From contig NZ_FPJO01000020.1 of the NCBI RefSeq assembly GCF_900119365.1, forward strand, positions 62,001 through 126,000: DNA of 64,000 bases. Direction: 5' to 3'. Position numbers and translations under genes: made by a program. Under the pieces are notes generated by a model. It was not told the origin of the DNA and did not search any database. It saw nothing but the letters and a program-made list of their open reading frames with translations. Source of the DNA: Streptomyces atratus. Its GTDB lineage: Bacteria; Actinomycetota; Actinomycetes; Streptomycetales; Streptomycetaceae. Position 1 is the first letter of the stretch; every line of letters starts with the position of its first letter. This document shows, one piece after another, positions 39,630-48,046 of this stretch.

Positions 39630-41063
39630 CTAGAAGAGCGCGCGGCCGAGCAGGTACACGGCGGGCGCCGCGGCAGTGAGCGGCAGTGCCACGCCGGCGG
39701 TCATGTGGACGAAGCGCGACGGGTAGTCGTAGCTCGCCACCCGCAGCCCGATCAGCGCACAGACACCCGCCGCGAGGCCGAGCAGCGCGCCCTTCGTGCC
39801 CAGGTCGGTGAGCGTGCCGGCCACGGCGCCGGCGCCCGCCGCGGCGAGCAGCGCCACCACGACCGAGGCCGGTCCGGGCAGCGGAAGGACGCGGACGAGC
39901 GCGGCGACCGCGACGGCCACCGCGCCCACCGTCACCGCGTCCGGGACCGCCGCGAGGTGTCCGGCGGCCAGGACCGAGAGGGCGGCCGACGCGACGGTGG
40001 CCATCAGCCCCTGCATCCGCTCGTCGGCGCTCGCGTGGCTGCGCAGTTGGAGGACCACGGTGAGCAGCACCCAGACGCCGAGGGTGCCGAGGATGGCGGC
40101 CGGCCCGTTCTCCCGGCCCGCGGCGAGCAGCGCGATGTCGGCGACGAGGCCGCCCGCGAACGCGAGCGCGATGCCCTGCCGGGCCGGCCACATGCCGTTG
40201 AGCCGGAACCAGCCGGCCGCGGTCACGGCCTGGAGCAGCACCAGGGGTACGACCAGGGCGTACTGCCCGATCGCGGCGCCCAGGGCGAGCAGCAGCCCGA
40301 GTCCGGCGGTGATCCCGGCGGGCTGCATGCCCGGCGGGATGATCGGCGAGCGGCCCTCGGCGCGGGCGCGCTGGGCGTCGGTGATCCGGCTGTTGCCCAG
40401 GGTGGTCGGGGCGCTGTAGCCGGCCGCGTCGTGCGCGGAGGCGGGTGCGGCAGCGACGGCCGGCTCGGCGGCGGGGGGCGCTGCCGGTGCCTCGGGCGGC
40501 AGCGGGTACGAGCCCGAGGCGCCCTGCGGCGGCAGAGGGGGCGGCAGGTAGGCGGTCTCGTCGGCGGCCGGACCGGGCCCGGCGGGCTGGGCGGGCTGCG
40601 CGGGCTGGGACGACTGGAGGACCGGCTGGTACTGGGTGTCCCAGGTCTGGCCCTCCCAGGTCTGCGCGACCGCGGGGTCCTGGCCGTGGCCCGCGGGCGC
40701 GGCGGGCTCCTGCGCGTACCCGGCCGGCCAGCCCTGGCCGGGGCCCGTCTGCGGTGCCTGCTGCGGGGTTCCGTACGAGGGGTACGAGGGCTGCTGCCCG
40801 TACGGCTGCGCTCCCTGGGCCCCGCCGCCGTAGGACTGATCGCCGTACGACTGGTCTCCGTGGGACGGCGCCCCGTAGGCCTGTGCGCCGTAGGACTGAT
40901 CGCCGTAGTACTGATCGCCGTGGGCCTGCGCACCGTAGGACTGATCGCCGTACGACTGCGGCTGCGGCTGCGGCTGTCCGCCGTTCGACGGGTCGTGGCC
41001 GGGACCGTACCCGTAGCTCGGGTCCTGTCCGTACGGATGCTGCTGATCGTTGCTGCTGCTCAT
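39630..41063 (-). CDS. Multi-pass membrane protein with SYG/Q repeat N-terminus
   Basis: A 477-aa protein. Residues 1-200 are low-complexity: at least eight repeats like SYGDQ, SYGAQ and HGDQYYGDQ, then Pro/Gln/Ala stretches. This resembles the [G/S]Y[G/S]Q repeats of FUS-type phase-separating proteins. The C-terminal half has about eight hydrophobic helices (AGLGLLLALGAAIGQYALVV, FAGGLVADIALLAAG, ASVVVALLAAAGAGAVAGTL). No transporter family is recognised. ATG 41063; it lies 10 bp downstream of the MoaD-like gene and is co-transcribed. Confidence 0.75.
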   Translation of the reverse strand: MSSSNDQQHPYGQDPSYGYGPGHDPSNGGQPQPQPQSYGDQSYGAQAHGDQYYGDQSYGAQAYGAPSHGDQSYGDQSYGGGAQGAQPYGQQPSYPSYGTPQQAPQTGPGQGWPAGYAQEPAAPAGHGQDPAVAQTWEGQTWDTQYQPVLQSSQPAQPAQPAGPGPAADETAYLPPPLPPQGASGSYPLPPEAPAAPPAAEPAVAAAPASAHDAAGYSAPTTLGNSRITDAQRARAEGRSPIIPPGMQPAGITAGLGLLLALGAAIGQYALVVPLVLLQAVTAAGWFRLNGMWPARQGIALAFAGGLVADIALLAAGRENGPAAILGTLGVWVLLTVVLQLRSHASADERMQGLMATVASAALSVLAAGHLAAVPDAVTVGAVAVAVAALVRVLPLPGPASVVVALLAAAGAGAVAGTLTDLGTKGALLGLAAGVCALIGLRVASYDYPSRFVHMTAGVALPLTAAAPAVYLLGRALF

Positions 41064-41073
41064 GTTCTGCGGT

Positions 41074-41328
41074 TCACCCTCCTGCGAACGGCGGGAGCAC
41101 CTCGACCGTGCCGCCCTCGGCAAGGCGTACGGTCTCATGGCCGCGGGTCCCCACGGGGTCACCGTCGATGAGGAACGAGCACCTTTGCAGCACTCGGGTG
41201 AGCTCTCCGGGGTGCCGTTCACGCACCGCGTCGAGCGCCTCGGCGAGGGTCGCAGCCGTGTACGGCTCCTCCGCGGTCCCGGCCGCGGCCTTGGCGGCGG
41301 CCCAGTAGCGGATGGTTACCGCAGGCAT
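41074..41328 (-). CDS. MoaD/ThiS family sulfur-carrier protein
   Basis: An 84-aa ubiquitin-like protein ending in VEVLPPFAGG, the Gly-Gly tail that is adenylated and thiocarboxylated in molybdopterin or thiamine synthesis. It starts MPAVTIRYWAAAKAAAGTAE, typical of MoaD. No MoaE gene is nearby; it pairs with a membrane protein gene 10 bp downstream, a common Streptomyces arrangement. Its partner enzyme is unknown. Confidence 0.88.
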   Translation of the reverse strand: MPAVTIRYWAAAKAAAGTAEEPYTAATLAEALDAVRERHPGELTRVLQRCSFLIDGDPVGTRGHETVRLAEGGTVEVLPPFAGG

Positions 41329-41369
41329 GGCGCCACTCCTCTCGTCTCTCGTCAGCTGTCCATCATGGG

Positions 41370-42266
41370 TCACGGCGTCACCGCCCAGTCGGCGATGCGG
41401 GTGAGCAAGGTCTCGTCCGCGGCGTTCTCGGCATGCCCCATGCCGCGCTCCAGCCACAGCTCGGCGCCGTCGCCCGCCGCGTCGGCCAGCGAGCGCGGGT
41501 GATCCAGCGGGAAGTACGGGTCCCGGTCGCCGTGCACGATCAGCAGCGGCGCCGGGGCGATCAGCCCGGCGGCCTCGACCGGCGGGAGCGGCACCGGATC
41601 CCACTCGTTGCGGTCGATCCGGGTACGCAGGCCGTAGCGGCCGACCATGCGGCCCATCGGCCGGGTGACCACCCAGTGCAGGCGGCGCATCGGGGCGGTG
41701 CCCCGGTAGTACCAGCGGGCGGGGGCGCTCACGGCCACCACCGCATCCGCGTGCGCCTCCGAACGCGCCCCGGTGCGCCCCTCGCGCTCCACAGCACCAC
41801 CGGGTTCCGCACCGTCCGCCGGCCGCCTGGCGTACAGCGCCCCGTGCCGCAGCACCACGGACCCGCCCATCGAGAACCCGGCGGTCACGACCCGGCGGTG
41901 TCCGAGCTCCCGCGCCCACGCCACCGCCGCGGCCAGGTCCAGCACCTCGCGGTCCCCCACCGTCGACCGCCCGCCGGACCCGCCGTGCCCCCGGAACGAG
42001 AACGTGACCACGGCCGCCCGCCCGGCGAACACCCCGGCGGCACGTCGCACCGCGGGCCGGTCCACCGAACCGGTGAAACCGTGCGCGAGCACGATCGCAG
42101 TACCGTCGAAGGATGACTCCGCACCGGCCCCGGCACCCGCCGTACACGGTTCGTACACCGCCTCGATACGCACCCCGTCATCGGTACGCAATGCGGTGCG
42201 CAGGGGACCGGGCGTGATCGAGGGAACAGCGGAACTCCGAAATCGCCCCTCGGACACAGAACTCAT
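41370..42266 (-). CDS. Alpha/beta hydrolase
   Basis: A 298-aa enzyme. Oxyanion loop HGFTGSVDRPAVRR is at about 62, the nucleophile elbow GFSMGGSVVLRHG at about 130, the acid in HGDRDPYFP at about 247 and the His in GMGHAENAADE at about 278. The substrate is unknown; the fold includes esterases and lipases. A disordered insertion (DGAEPGGAVEREGRTGARSE) follows the nucleophile. Start ATG 42266; probable operon with the MoaD-like gene, 41 bp apart. Confidence 0.88.
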   Translation of the reverse strand: MSSVSEGRFRSSAVPSITPGPLRTALRTDDGVRIEAVYEPCTAGAGAGAESSFDGTAIVLAHGFTGSVDRPAVRRAAGVFAGRAAVVTFSFRGHGGSGGRSTVGDREVLDLAAAVAWARELGHRRVVTAGFSMGGSVVLRHGALYARRPADGAEPGGAVEREGRTGARSEAHADAVVAVSAPARWYYRGTAPMRRLHWVVTRPMGRMVGRYGLRTRIDRNEWDPVPLPPVEAAGLIAPAPLLIVHGDRDPYFPLDHPRSLADAAGDGAELWLERGMGHAENAADETLLTRIADWAVTP

Positions 42267-42426
42267 GTGGGCTATTGTGCTGGGAAGAGGATCCGGGCAG
42301 AGCAGCCCCCGGGTCCTTTTGTGCTTTCCAGGCGTTGTTACGGCGACGTTTCCACAAGCTCAGCGGTCCCAGGGCGCGGGATCACATCCGTGGGACCAGC
42401 ACGAAAGCGTACGAAGAAGTGCCGCA

Positions 42427-42452
42427 TACTCCCCCGGGCCCGGCCCGGGAGT
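42427..42452 (+). promoter_or_regulatory. Leader hairpin upstream of glnR
   Basis: ACTCCCCCGGGC and GCCCGGGAGT fold into a stem with a CC bulge and loop CCG. It lies 35 bp before a ribosome-bound mini-ORF, so it may act as an attenuator or protect the 5' end. Positional inference only. Confidence 0.4.
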
Positions 42453-42486
42453 GCCCCTCTCGCAGGGAACGAGGAGGACCGACGTA

Positions 42487-42546
42487 ATGGGCGAGCGAAC
42501 CGTGCACGATCATCGACCGACGACCCAGGCAGGTGGGCGGCGATGA
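42487..42546 (+). CDS. 19-aa leader ORF coupled to glnR
   Basis: ATG 42487 is preceded by a strong ribosome site GAGGAGG (42471-42477). It encodes MGERTVHDHRPTTQAGGRR and its TGA overlaps the glnR ATG as ATGA. The peptide is basic and contains two His. glnR translation may depend on ribosomes terminating this mini-ORF. No peptide of this kind is known to me; coding is inferred from the ribosome site and the overlap. Confidence 0.55.
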   Translation: MGERTVHDHRPTTQAGGRR

Positions 42547-43346
42547 GTTCACTGCTGCTCCTGACGAATGCCCTTCAACCGTCGACGGAGGTGCTGCCCG
42601 CCCTCGGTCTCCTGCTTCACAGCGTGCGGGTGGCACCGGCCGAAGGCCCCGCTCTCGTCGACACCCCCGGTGCCGACGTCATTCTCATCGACGGCCGCCG
42701 CGACCTCCCCCAGGTGCGGTCGCTCTGCCAGCTGCTGCGGTCCACCGGACCGGGCTGTCCGCTGCTCCTCGTCGTGACGGAGGGCGGTCTCGCGGCCGTC
42801 ACCGCCGACTGGGGCATCGACGACGTACTGCTGGACACGGCGGGACCGGCCGAGGTCGAGGCCCGGCTGCGGCTGGCCACCGGCCGGCAGCAGATCACCG
42901 CCGACGACTCCCCGATGGAGATCCGCAACGGCGACCTCTCGGTCGACGAGGCCACGTACAGCGCGAAGCTGAAGGGCCGGGTCCTGGACCTGACCTTCAA
43001 GGAGTTCGAACTGCTCAAGTACCTCGCGCAGCACCCGGGCCGGGTCTTCACCCGCGCCCAGCTGCTCCAGGAGGTCTGGGGCTACGACTACTTCGGCGGC
43101 ACGCGCACCGTCGACGTCCATGTCCGGCGGCTGCGCGCCAAGCTCGGCCCCGAGCACGAGTCGCTGATCGGTACGGTCCGCAACGTCGGCTACCGCTTCG
43201 TGGCACCCGAGAAGGTGGAGCGCGCCGCCGAGGAGGCCAAGGACCGGGCCGCGGCGGAGGCGGCCACCGAACCCGCAACCCGTTCGGAGCAGTCGCGGGC
43301 GGCCGCGCTGAAGGAAGAAGCCCCGGTCCGGCCTGCCGGAAGGTAG
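42543..43346 (+). CDS. glnR: Nitrogen master regulator GlnR
   Basis: A 267-aa OmpR-type orphan response regulator, starting MSSLLLLTNALQPSTEVLPA. The receiver keeps Asp50 (ILIDGRRDL) but is not phosphorylated in the usual way; it dimerises through Asp50-Arg52 type contacts as known in actinobacterial GlnR. The winged-helix C-terminus has LTFKEFELLKYLAQHPGRVF and YFGGTRTVDVHVRRLRAKLG. It activates glnA, amtB and other nitrogen genes. An Ala/Glu-rich tail follows. ATG overlaps the leader ORF stop. Confidence 0.96.
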   Translation: MSSLLLLTNALQPSTEVLPALGLLLHSVRVAPAEGPALVDTPGADVILIDGRRDLPQVRSLCQLLRSTGPGCPLLLVVTEGGLAAVTADWGIDDVLLDTAGPAEVEARLRLATGRQQITADDSPMEIRNGDLSVDEATYSAKLKGRVLDLTFKEFELLKYLAQHPGRVFTRAQLLQEVWGYDYFGGTRTVDVHVRRLRAKLGPEHESLIGTVRNVGYRFVAPEKVERAAEEAKDRAAAEAATEPATRSEQSRAAALKEEAPVRPAGR

Positions 43347-43370
43347 GTATATCCGCGTAGACTGCCGCGC

Positions 43371-44408
43371 GTGGCCAAGGTGACGCGGGACGATGTGGCG
43401 AGACTGGCGGGGACGTCGACCGCGGTCGTCAGCTACGTCATCAACAACGGACCGAGGCCGGTCGCCCCGGCCACGCGCGAGCGGGTACTCGCCGCGATCA
43501 AGGAGCTGGGCTACCGGCCGGACCGGGTTGCCCAGGCGATGGCCTCGCGGCGGACCGATCTCGTAGGGATGATCGTGCCGGACGCCCGGCAGCCGTTCTT
43601 CGCGGAAATGGCGCACGCGGTCGAACAGGCCGCCGCCGAGCGCGGAAAAATGGTGCTCGTCGGCAATTCCGACTACCGCGACGAGCGCGAGGTCCACTAT
43701 CTGCGGGCCTTTCTCGGCATGCGGGTCTCCGGCCTGATCCTGGTCAGCCAGGGCCCCAGCGAGCGGGCGGCGGCCGAGATAGAGGCGTGGGACGCGCGGG
43801 TCGTGCTGCTGCACGAGCGGCCGGAGGCGATCGACGACGTCGCGGTCGTCACCGACGACGTCGGCGGCGCCCAGCTGGCCACCCGGCACCTGCTGGAGCA
43901 CGGCAACGAGTACGTGGCGTGTCTCGGCGGCGTGGAGTCCACCCCGGTGGTCGGTGACCCGGTCGCCGACCACGTCGAGGGCTGGCGCCGGGCGATGCAC
44001 GAGTCGGGGCGTTCGACGGAGGGCCGGCTCTTCCAGGCCCCGTACAACCGTTACGACGCCTATCAGGTGGCGCTGAAGCTGCTCGCCGGGCCGGACCGGC
44101 CGCCGGCGATCTTCTGCTCGACGGACGACCAGGCCTTCGGGGTACTGCGGGCCGCGCGCGAGCTGCGCATCGATGTGCCCGGGGAACTCGCGGTGGCGGG
44201 CTTCGACGACGTGAAGGAAGCCGGTCTGACCGATCCGCCGCTGACGACGGTCTCCTCGGACCGCCCGGCGATGGCGCGGGCCGCGGTGGACCTGGTGCTC
44301 GACGACTCGCTGCGGGTCTCGGGGTCGCGGCGGGAGCGGCTGAAGCAGTTCCCGTCGGCGCTGGTGGTGCGGCGCTCCTGCGGCTGCGGGGAGCAGACGG
44401 TCAGGTAG
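43371..44408 (+). CDS. LacI-family transcriptional regulator
   Basis: A 345-aa protein starting GTG 43371 (VAKVTRDDVARLAGTSTAVV). The LacI HTH with hinge spans residues 1-60 (RVLAAIKELGYRPDRVAQAM), followed by the periplasmic-binding-like domain. The effector is unknown. The C-terminus has two cysteines (RRSCGCGEQTVR), unusual for LacI. It follows glnR by 24 bp and may be co-transcribed; a terminator follows. Confidence 0.88.
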   Translation: MAKVTRDDVARLAGTSTAVVSYVINNGPRPVAPATRERVLAAIKELGYRPDRVAQAMASRRTDLVGMIVPDARQPFFAEMAHAVEQAAAERGKMVLVGNSDYRDEREVHYLRAFLGMRVSGLILVSQGPSERAAAEIEAWDARVVLLHERPEAIDDVAVVTDDVGGAQLATRHLLEHGNEYVACLGGVESTPVVGDPVADHVEGWRRAMHESGRSTEGRLFQAPYNRYDAYQVALKLLAGPDRPPAIFCSTDDQAFGVLRAARELRIDVPGELAVAGFDDVKEAGLTDPPLTTVSSDRPAMARAAVDLVLDDSLRVSGSRRERLKQFPSALVVRRSCGCGEQTVR

Positions 44409-44413
44409 CGGGC

Positions 44414-44433
44414 CGGCCCCCGGGCGGGGGCCG
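44414..44433 (+). terminator. Terminator of the LacI gene
   Basis: CGGCCCCC (44414-44421) and GGGGGCCG (44426-44433) with a GGGC loop, 5 bp after the stop, followed by TCCTTAT. Confidence 0.65.
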
Positions 44434-44519
44434 CTCCTTATATCGGGCATACGAGGTTCTGCCGGGCTTCTCAGGACGTGCTCAGGCTTCTCTCATCTTC
44501 GCCGGACACGCTCATAGGC

Positions 44520-45635
44520 ATGACAGAGAGCCAGCGCCCGAGCGGCGAGTACCCGATGTACCCCTCGTACGGCAACGGCGACGCGGCCTACCCGCCGCCG
44601 CCGTCATACCGGCCCGCGCAGCCGATCGCGACGGGCCCCGGAACCACCGTGTGGCCCGGTGGGAACGGCGGCGACGGGCACGGCGGCGACGGCGGCGGCG
44701 GACCCGCCTTCCCGCCGCCCGCGCCCCAGGAGCCGGCCGCGCCCCGGCAGCGGGCCAGGCGGCCGGTCGCCCTGCTGGCGGCCGTGGCGATCGCGGCGGC
44801 GATCGTCGGCGGCGGCACCGCCACCGTCATCGGACAGCTCACCGGCAACAGCTCGAACAGCGCGAGCAGTGTCATCCCCGGCACCACCGTCTCGCAGAGC
44901 AGCAAGGGCACCGTCGCCGGTGTCGCCAAGGCCGTCTCACCGATGATCGTCGAGATCAACGCGACCTCGACCGCGGGCGAGTCCACCGGCTCCGGCGTGA
45001 TCATCACCTCCGACGGCGAGGTCGTCACCAACAACCACGTCATCTCCGGCGCCTCGTCGATCAAGGTGACGCTCAGCACCGGCCGCACGTACACCGCCGA
45101 CGTGGTCGGCACCGACCCCGACAAGGACCTCGCGCTCATCAAGCTCCAGGGTGCGAGCGGGCTGAAGAAGGCCACGCTGGGCGACTCCTCGGCGGTCGCG
45201 GTCGGCGACCAGGTCGTCGCGATCGGCTCTCCCGAGGGCCTCACCGGCACCGTCACCAGCGGCATCGTCTCCGCCCTCGACCGCGATGTCACCGTCGCCA
45301 AGGAGGACGGCAGCGGCCAGGGGCAGCGCGGGCAGAGCGGCGGCGAGCAGTGGCCGTTCGAGTTCGGCGGCCGGCAGTTCAACGGCGACACCGGCGAATC
45401 CACCACCACGTACAAGGCCATCCAGACCGACGCCTCGCTCAACCCCGGCAACTCCGGCGGCGCGCTCATCAATATGAACGGCGAGATCATCGGCATCAAC
45501 TCCGCGATGTACTCGGCGAGTTCGTCCAGCGGGTCGAGCAGTTCGAGCGCGGGCAGTGTGGGTCTCGGCTTCGCCATCCCGGTGAACACGCTCAAGGCCG
45601 ACCTCGACACCCTGCGGGCCGGCAACGGCTCCTGA
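44520..45635 (+). CDS. HtrA-like trypsin-fold serine protease
   Basis: A 371-aa membrane-anchored S1C protease. The N-terminal cytoplasmic Pro/Gly-rich part (about 80 aa) precedes one membrane helix (PVALLAAVAIAAAIVGGGTA), so the catalytic domain is outside. The triad is visible: His in VVTNNHVISG, Asp in TDPDKDLALIKLQ and Ser in LNPGNSGGALIN. No PDZ domain follows, unlike HtrA/DegP. A Gly/Ser/Gln-rich insertion (GSGQGQRGQSGGEQWPFEF) is disordered. A response regulator and kinase follow, so envelope stress is a reasonable context. Confidence 0.9.
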   Translation: MTESQRPSGEYPMYPSYGNGDAAYPPPPSYRPAQPIATGPGTTVWPGGNGGDGHGGDGGGGPAFPPPAPQEPAAPRQRARRPVALLAAVAIAAAIVGGGTATVIGQLTGNSSNSASSVIPGTTVSQSSKGTVAGVAKAVSPMIVEINATSTAGESTGSGVIITSDGEVVTNNHVISGASSIKVTLSTGRTYTADVVGTDPDKDLALIKLQGASGLKKATLGDSSAVAVGDQVVAIGSPEGLTGTVTSGIVSALDRDVTVAKEDGSGQGQRGQSGGEQWPFEFGGRQFNGDTGESTTTYKAIQTDASLNPGNSGGALINMNGEIIGINSAMYSASSSSGSSSSSAGSVGLGFAIPVNTLKADLDTLRAGNGS

Positions 45636-45645
45636 GGAGACATCC

Positions 45646-45819
45646 ATGCACCACCCCGCCCACACCCCCACCGGCCCGGCCGACCTGGCCCTCCCCCTGG
45701 GGCCTGTCCGGCAGATCAAGGCCGCGCACGGGCCGCGCCGGGCCCCCGAGCTCCGTACCGCCACCGGCCGCGGGCGCCGGGCCGCACGACGACGAAGCGC
45801 CGCGGCCGTGCAAGGCTGA
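45646..45819 (+). CDS. Possible 57-aa basic protein
   Basis: GAGGAGA five bases before ATG 45646. The product MHHPAHTPTGPADLALPLGP then VRQIKAAHGPRRAPELRTAT ends in an Arg-rich tail (GRGRRAARRRS). It lies 10 bp after the protease gene and 47 bp before the response regulator. The frame and ribosome site support translation; the Arg-rich tail suggests RNA or membrane binding. It could also be an artefact of GC-rich sequence. Confidence 0.4.
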   Translation: MHHPAHTPTGPADLALPLGPVRQIKAAHGPRRAPELRTATGRGRRAARRRSAAAVQG

Positions 45820-45866
45820 GAGCCGGAAGGCACAGCCGTACGGGAACGAGAAGAGGACAACGAGCG

Positions 45867-46598
45867 ATGAGCCCCGCCGAAGACGATCCGCAGCGCATCC
45901 TGATCGTCGACGACGAGCCCGCCGTGCGCGAGGCCCTGCAGCGCAGTCTCGCGTTCGAGGGCTACGACACCGAGGTGGCCGTCGACGGTCTCGACGCCCT
46001 CGCCAGGGCCGAGTCGTACGCCCCCGACCTCATCGTCCTCGACATCCAGATGCCCCGGATGGACGGCCTGACCGCCGCCCGTCGGCTCCGCTCCACGGGC
46101 ACCACCACGCCCATCCTGATGCTCACCGCCCGCGACACCGTCGGCGACCGGGTCACCGGTCTCGACGCGGGCGCCGACGACTACCTGGTCAAGCCCTTCG
46201 AGCTGGACGAGCTCTTCGCCCGCATCCGGGCCCTGCTGCGCCGCAGCTCGTACGCGGCCGCGGCGGGCGGCGGCGTCCCCGACGACAATGTGCTGGCCTT
46301 CGCGGACCTGCGGATGGACCTCGCCACCCGCGAGGTCACCCGGGGCACCCGCCGGGTCGAGCTGACCCGTACCGAGTTCACCCTGCTGGAGATGTTCCTG
46401 GCCCACCCGCGGCAGGTGCTGACCCGCGAGCAGATCCTGAAGGCCGTGTGGGGCTTCGACTTCGAGCCGAGCTCCAACTCCCTGGACGTGTACGTGATGT
46501 ACCTGCGCCGCAAGACGGAGGCGGGCGGCGAACCGCGCCTCGTGCACACGGTGCGGGGGGTCGGCTACGCGCTCCGCTCCGGCGGCGGTGACGGATGA
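45867..46598 (+). CDS. OmpR-type response regulator
   Basis: A 243-aa regulator: receiver with ILIVDDEPAV, phospho-acceptor Asp in LIVLDIQMPRMDG (about residue 57), Thr in LMLTARDT and Lys in DYLVKPFELDEL, then a winged helix (LTRTEFTLLEMFLAHPRQVL, YVMYLRRKTEAGG). All phosphorylation residues are intact. The stop overlaps the kinase start, so they are co-translated. The target genes are unknown; the upstream HtrA-like protease is a candidate. Confidence 0.94.
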   Translation: MSPAEDDPQRILIVDDEPAVREALQRSLAFEGYDTEVAVDGLDALARAESYAPDLIVLDIQMPRMDGLTAARRLRSTGTTTPILMLTARDTVGDRVTGLDAGADDYLVKPFELDELFARIRALLRRSSYAAAAGGGVPDDNVLAFADLRMDLATREVTRGTRRVELTRTEFTLLEMFLAHPRQVLTREQILKAVWGFDFEPSSNSLDVYVMYLRRKTEAGGEPRLVHTVRGVGYALRSGGGDG

Positions 46599-48022
46599 CC
46601 GGCACCCTGCGCCGGCTCCGCGCCCTGCCGCTGCGCTCCCGGCTCGCGCTGCTGGTGGCGACGGCGGTGGCGGTCGCGGTGGCGGCGGTCGCGGCGGCCT
46701 GCTGGTTCGTGACGCGGGCGCAGCTGGAGAACCAGCTGGATGCCTCGCTGCGCAATGTCTCGGTCAGCGACGTCTACGTGCAGCAGCTGTTCACCGCCTG
46801 CACCCGCCCCGACCGGGCGACCGCCCCGCAGGTCGGGGGGACGTACACCGTGCAGCTCGTCACCGTGTCCGGGAGCACCTGCACCTCCGCCGGGGCCTCG
46901 CCGATCGGTGTGACGGCCGCCGACATCGCCGTGGCCGCCGGTGTGAGGGACAACGCCCTGCACACGGCCAGCACGAAGAGCGGCAAGAAGATGCGCGTGT
47001 ACACGTACACGTACGAGACCCACAACCAGGCGCCCGGCCTGGCCCCGGGAAGCTTCGCGGTCTCCGTCGCCCGTCCGATGAGCGAGATCAACGACCCGCT
47101 CTCCACCCTCGCCTGGGTGCTCCTGGCCGTCGCCGGCATCGGCGGCGTCGGCGCCGGCGCGGCCGGGCTCTGGGTCGCCCGCACCGGGCTGCGCCCCGTC
47201 GACGAGCTCACCGAGGCCGTCGAGCACGTCGCCCGTACCGAGGACCTCACCGTCCGGATCCCGGCCGACGGCGAGGACGAGATCGCCCGGCTGTCCCGCT
47301 CCTTCAACTCGATGACCGCGTCCCTGGCCAGCTCCCGCGACCGCCAGGCCCAGCTGATCGCCGACGCCGGCCACGAGCTGCGGACCCCGCTGACGTCCCT
47401 GCGCACCAACATCGAGCTCCTCGCCCGCAGCGACGACACCGGCCGCGCCATCCCGCCCGACGACCGCAGGGCCCTGATGAAATCGGTCAAGGCGCAGATG
47501 ACCGAGCTGGCCTCGCTCATCGGCGACCTCCAGGAACTGGCCCGCCCCGACGCCCCCGGCCCCGTCCCGCTCCAGGTCGTCGCGTTGCACGACATCGCGG
47601 ACACGGCCCTGGAGCGCGCCCGGCTGCGCGGCCCCGAGCTGACCATCAGGGCGGACCTGACCCCCTGGTACGTACGGGCCGAGCCCGCCGCGCTGGAACG
47701 GGCGGTGGTCAACGTCCTGGACAACGCGGTCAAGTTCAGCCCGTCCCGCGGCACGATCGAGGTCGCCCTGCGCGGCGGCGAGCTGACCGTACGGGACCAG
47801 GGCCCCGGCATCCCCGCCGACGAACTCCCCCACGTCTTCGAACGCTTCTGGCGCTCCCCGTCCGCCCGCCAGCTCCCCGGCTCGGGCCTGGGCCTGTCCA
47901 TCGTCGCCCGCACGGTCCAGCAGTCGGGCGGCGAGATCACCCTGCGCCCGGCGGCGGACGGCCCGGGCACGGTCGCCTCGATCCGGCTGCCGGGGGCGCC
48001 GACACCGCCGCCGGGGCTGTGA
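46595..48022 (+). CDS. Sensor histidine kinase with HAMP domain
   Basis: A 475-aa membrane kinase. Transmembrane 1 (SRLALLVATAVAVAVAAVAA), an extracytoplasmic sensor (residues 45-165), transmembrane 2 (WVLLAVAGIGGVGAGAAGLW), HAMP (GLRPVDELTEAVEHVARTED) and phospho-acceptor His in DAGHELRTPLTSLRTNIELL. The ATPase has NVLDNAVKFSP (N box), DQGPGIPADELPHVFERF (G1) and GSGLGLSIVARTV (G2). The last 335 bp (47685-48019) are duplicated at 49467-49801. Confidence 0.94.
   Translation: MTGTLRRLRALPLRSRLALLVATAVAVAVAAVAAACWFVTRAQLENQLDASLRNVSVSDVYVQQLFTACTRPDRATAPQVGGTYTVQLVTVSGSTCTSAGASPIGVTAADIAVAAGVRDNALHTASTKSGKKMRVYTYTYETHNQAPGLAPGSFAVSVARPMSEINDPLSTLAWVLLAVAGIGGVGAGAAGLWVARTGLRPVDELTEAVEHVARTEDLTVRIPADGEDEIARLSRSFNSMTASLASSRDRQAQLIADAGHELRTPLTSLRTNIELLARSDDTGRAIPPDDRRALMKSVKAQMTELASLIGDLQELARPDAPGPVPLQVVALHDIADTALERARLRGPELTIRADLTPWYVRAEPAALERAVVNVLDNAVKFSPSRGTIEVALRGGELTVRDQGPGIPADELPHVFERFWRSPSARQLPGSGLGLSIVARTVQQSGGEITLRPAADGPGTVASIRLPGAPTPPPGL
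47685..48019 (+). repeat. 335-bp direct duplication, copy 1 (kinase ATPase domain)
   Basis: Identical to 49467-49801 (offset 1782) except for three adjacent bases near the 3' end (48002-48004). It covers N, G1 and G2 boxes of the histidine kinase. Near-identity points to recent duplication or gene conversion. Confidence 0.95.
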
Positions 48023-48046
48023 TCGCGGGGGCGGTGCGGGGCGGAG

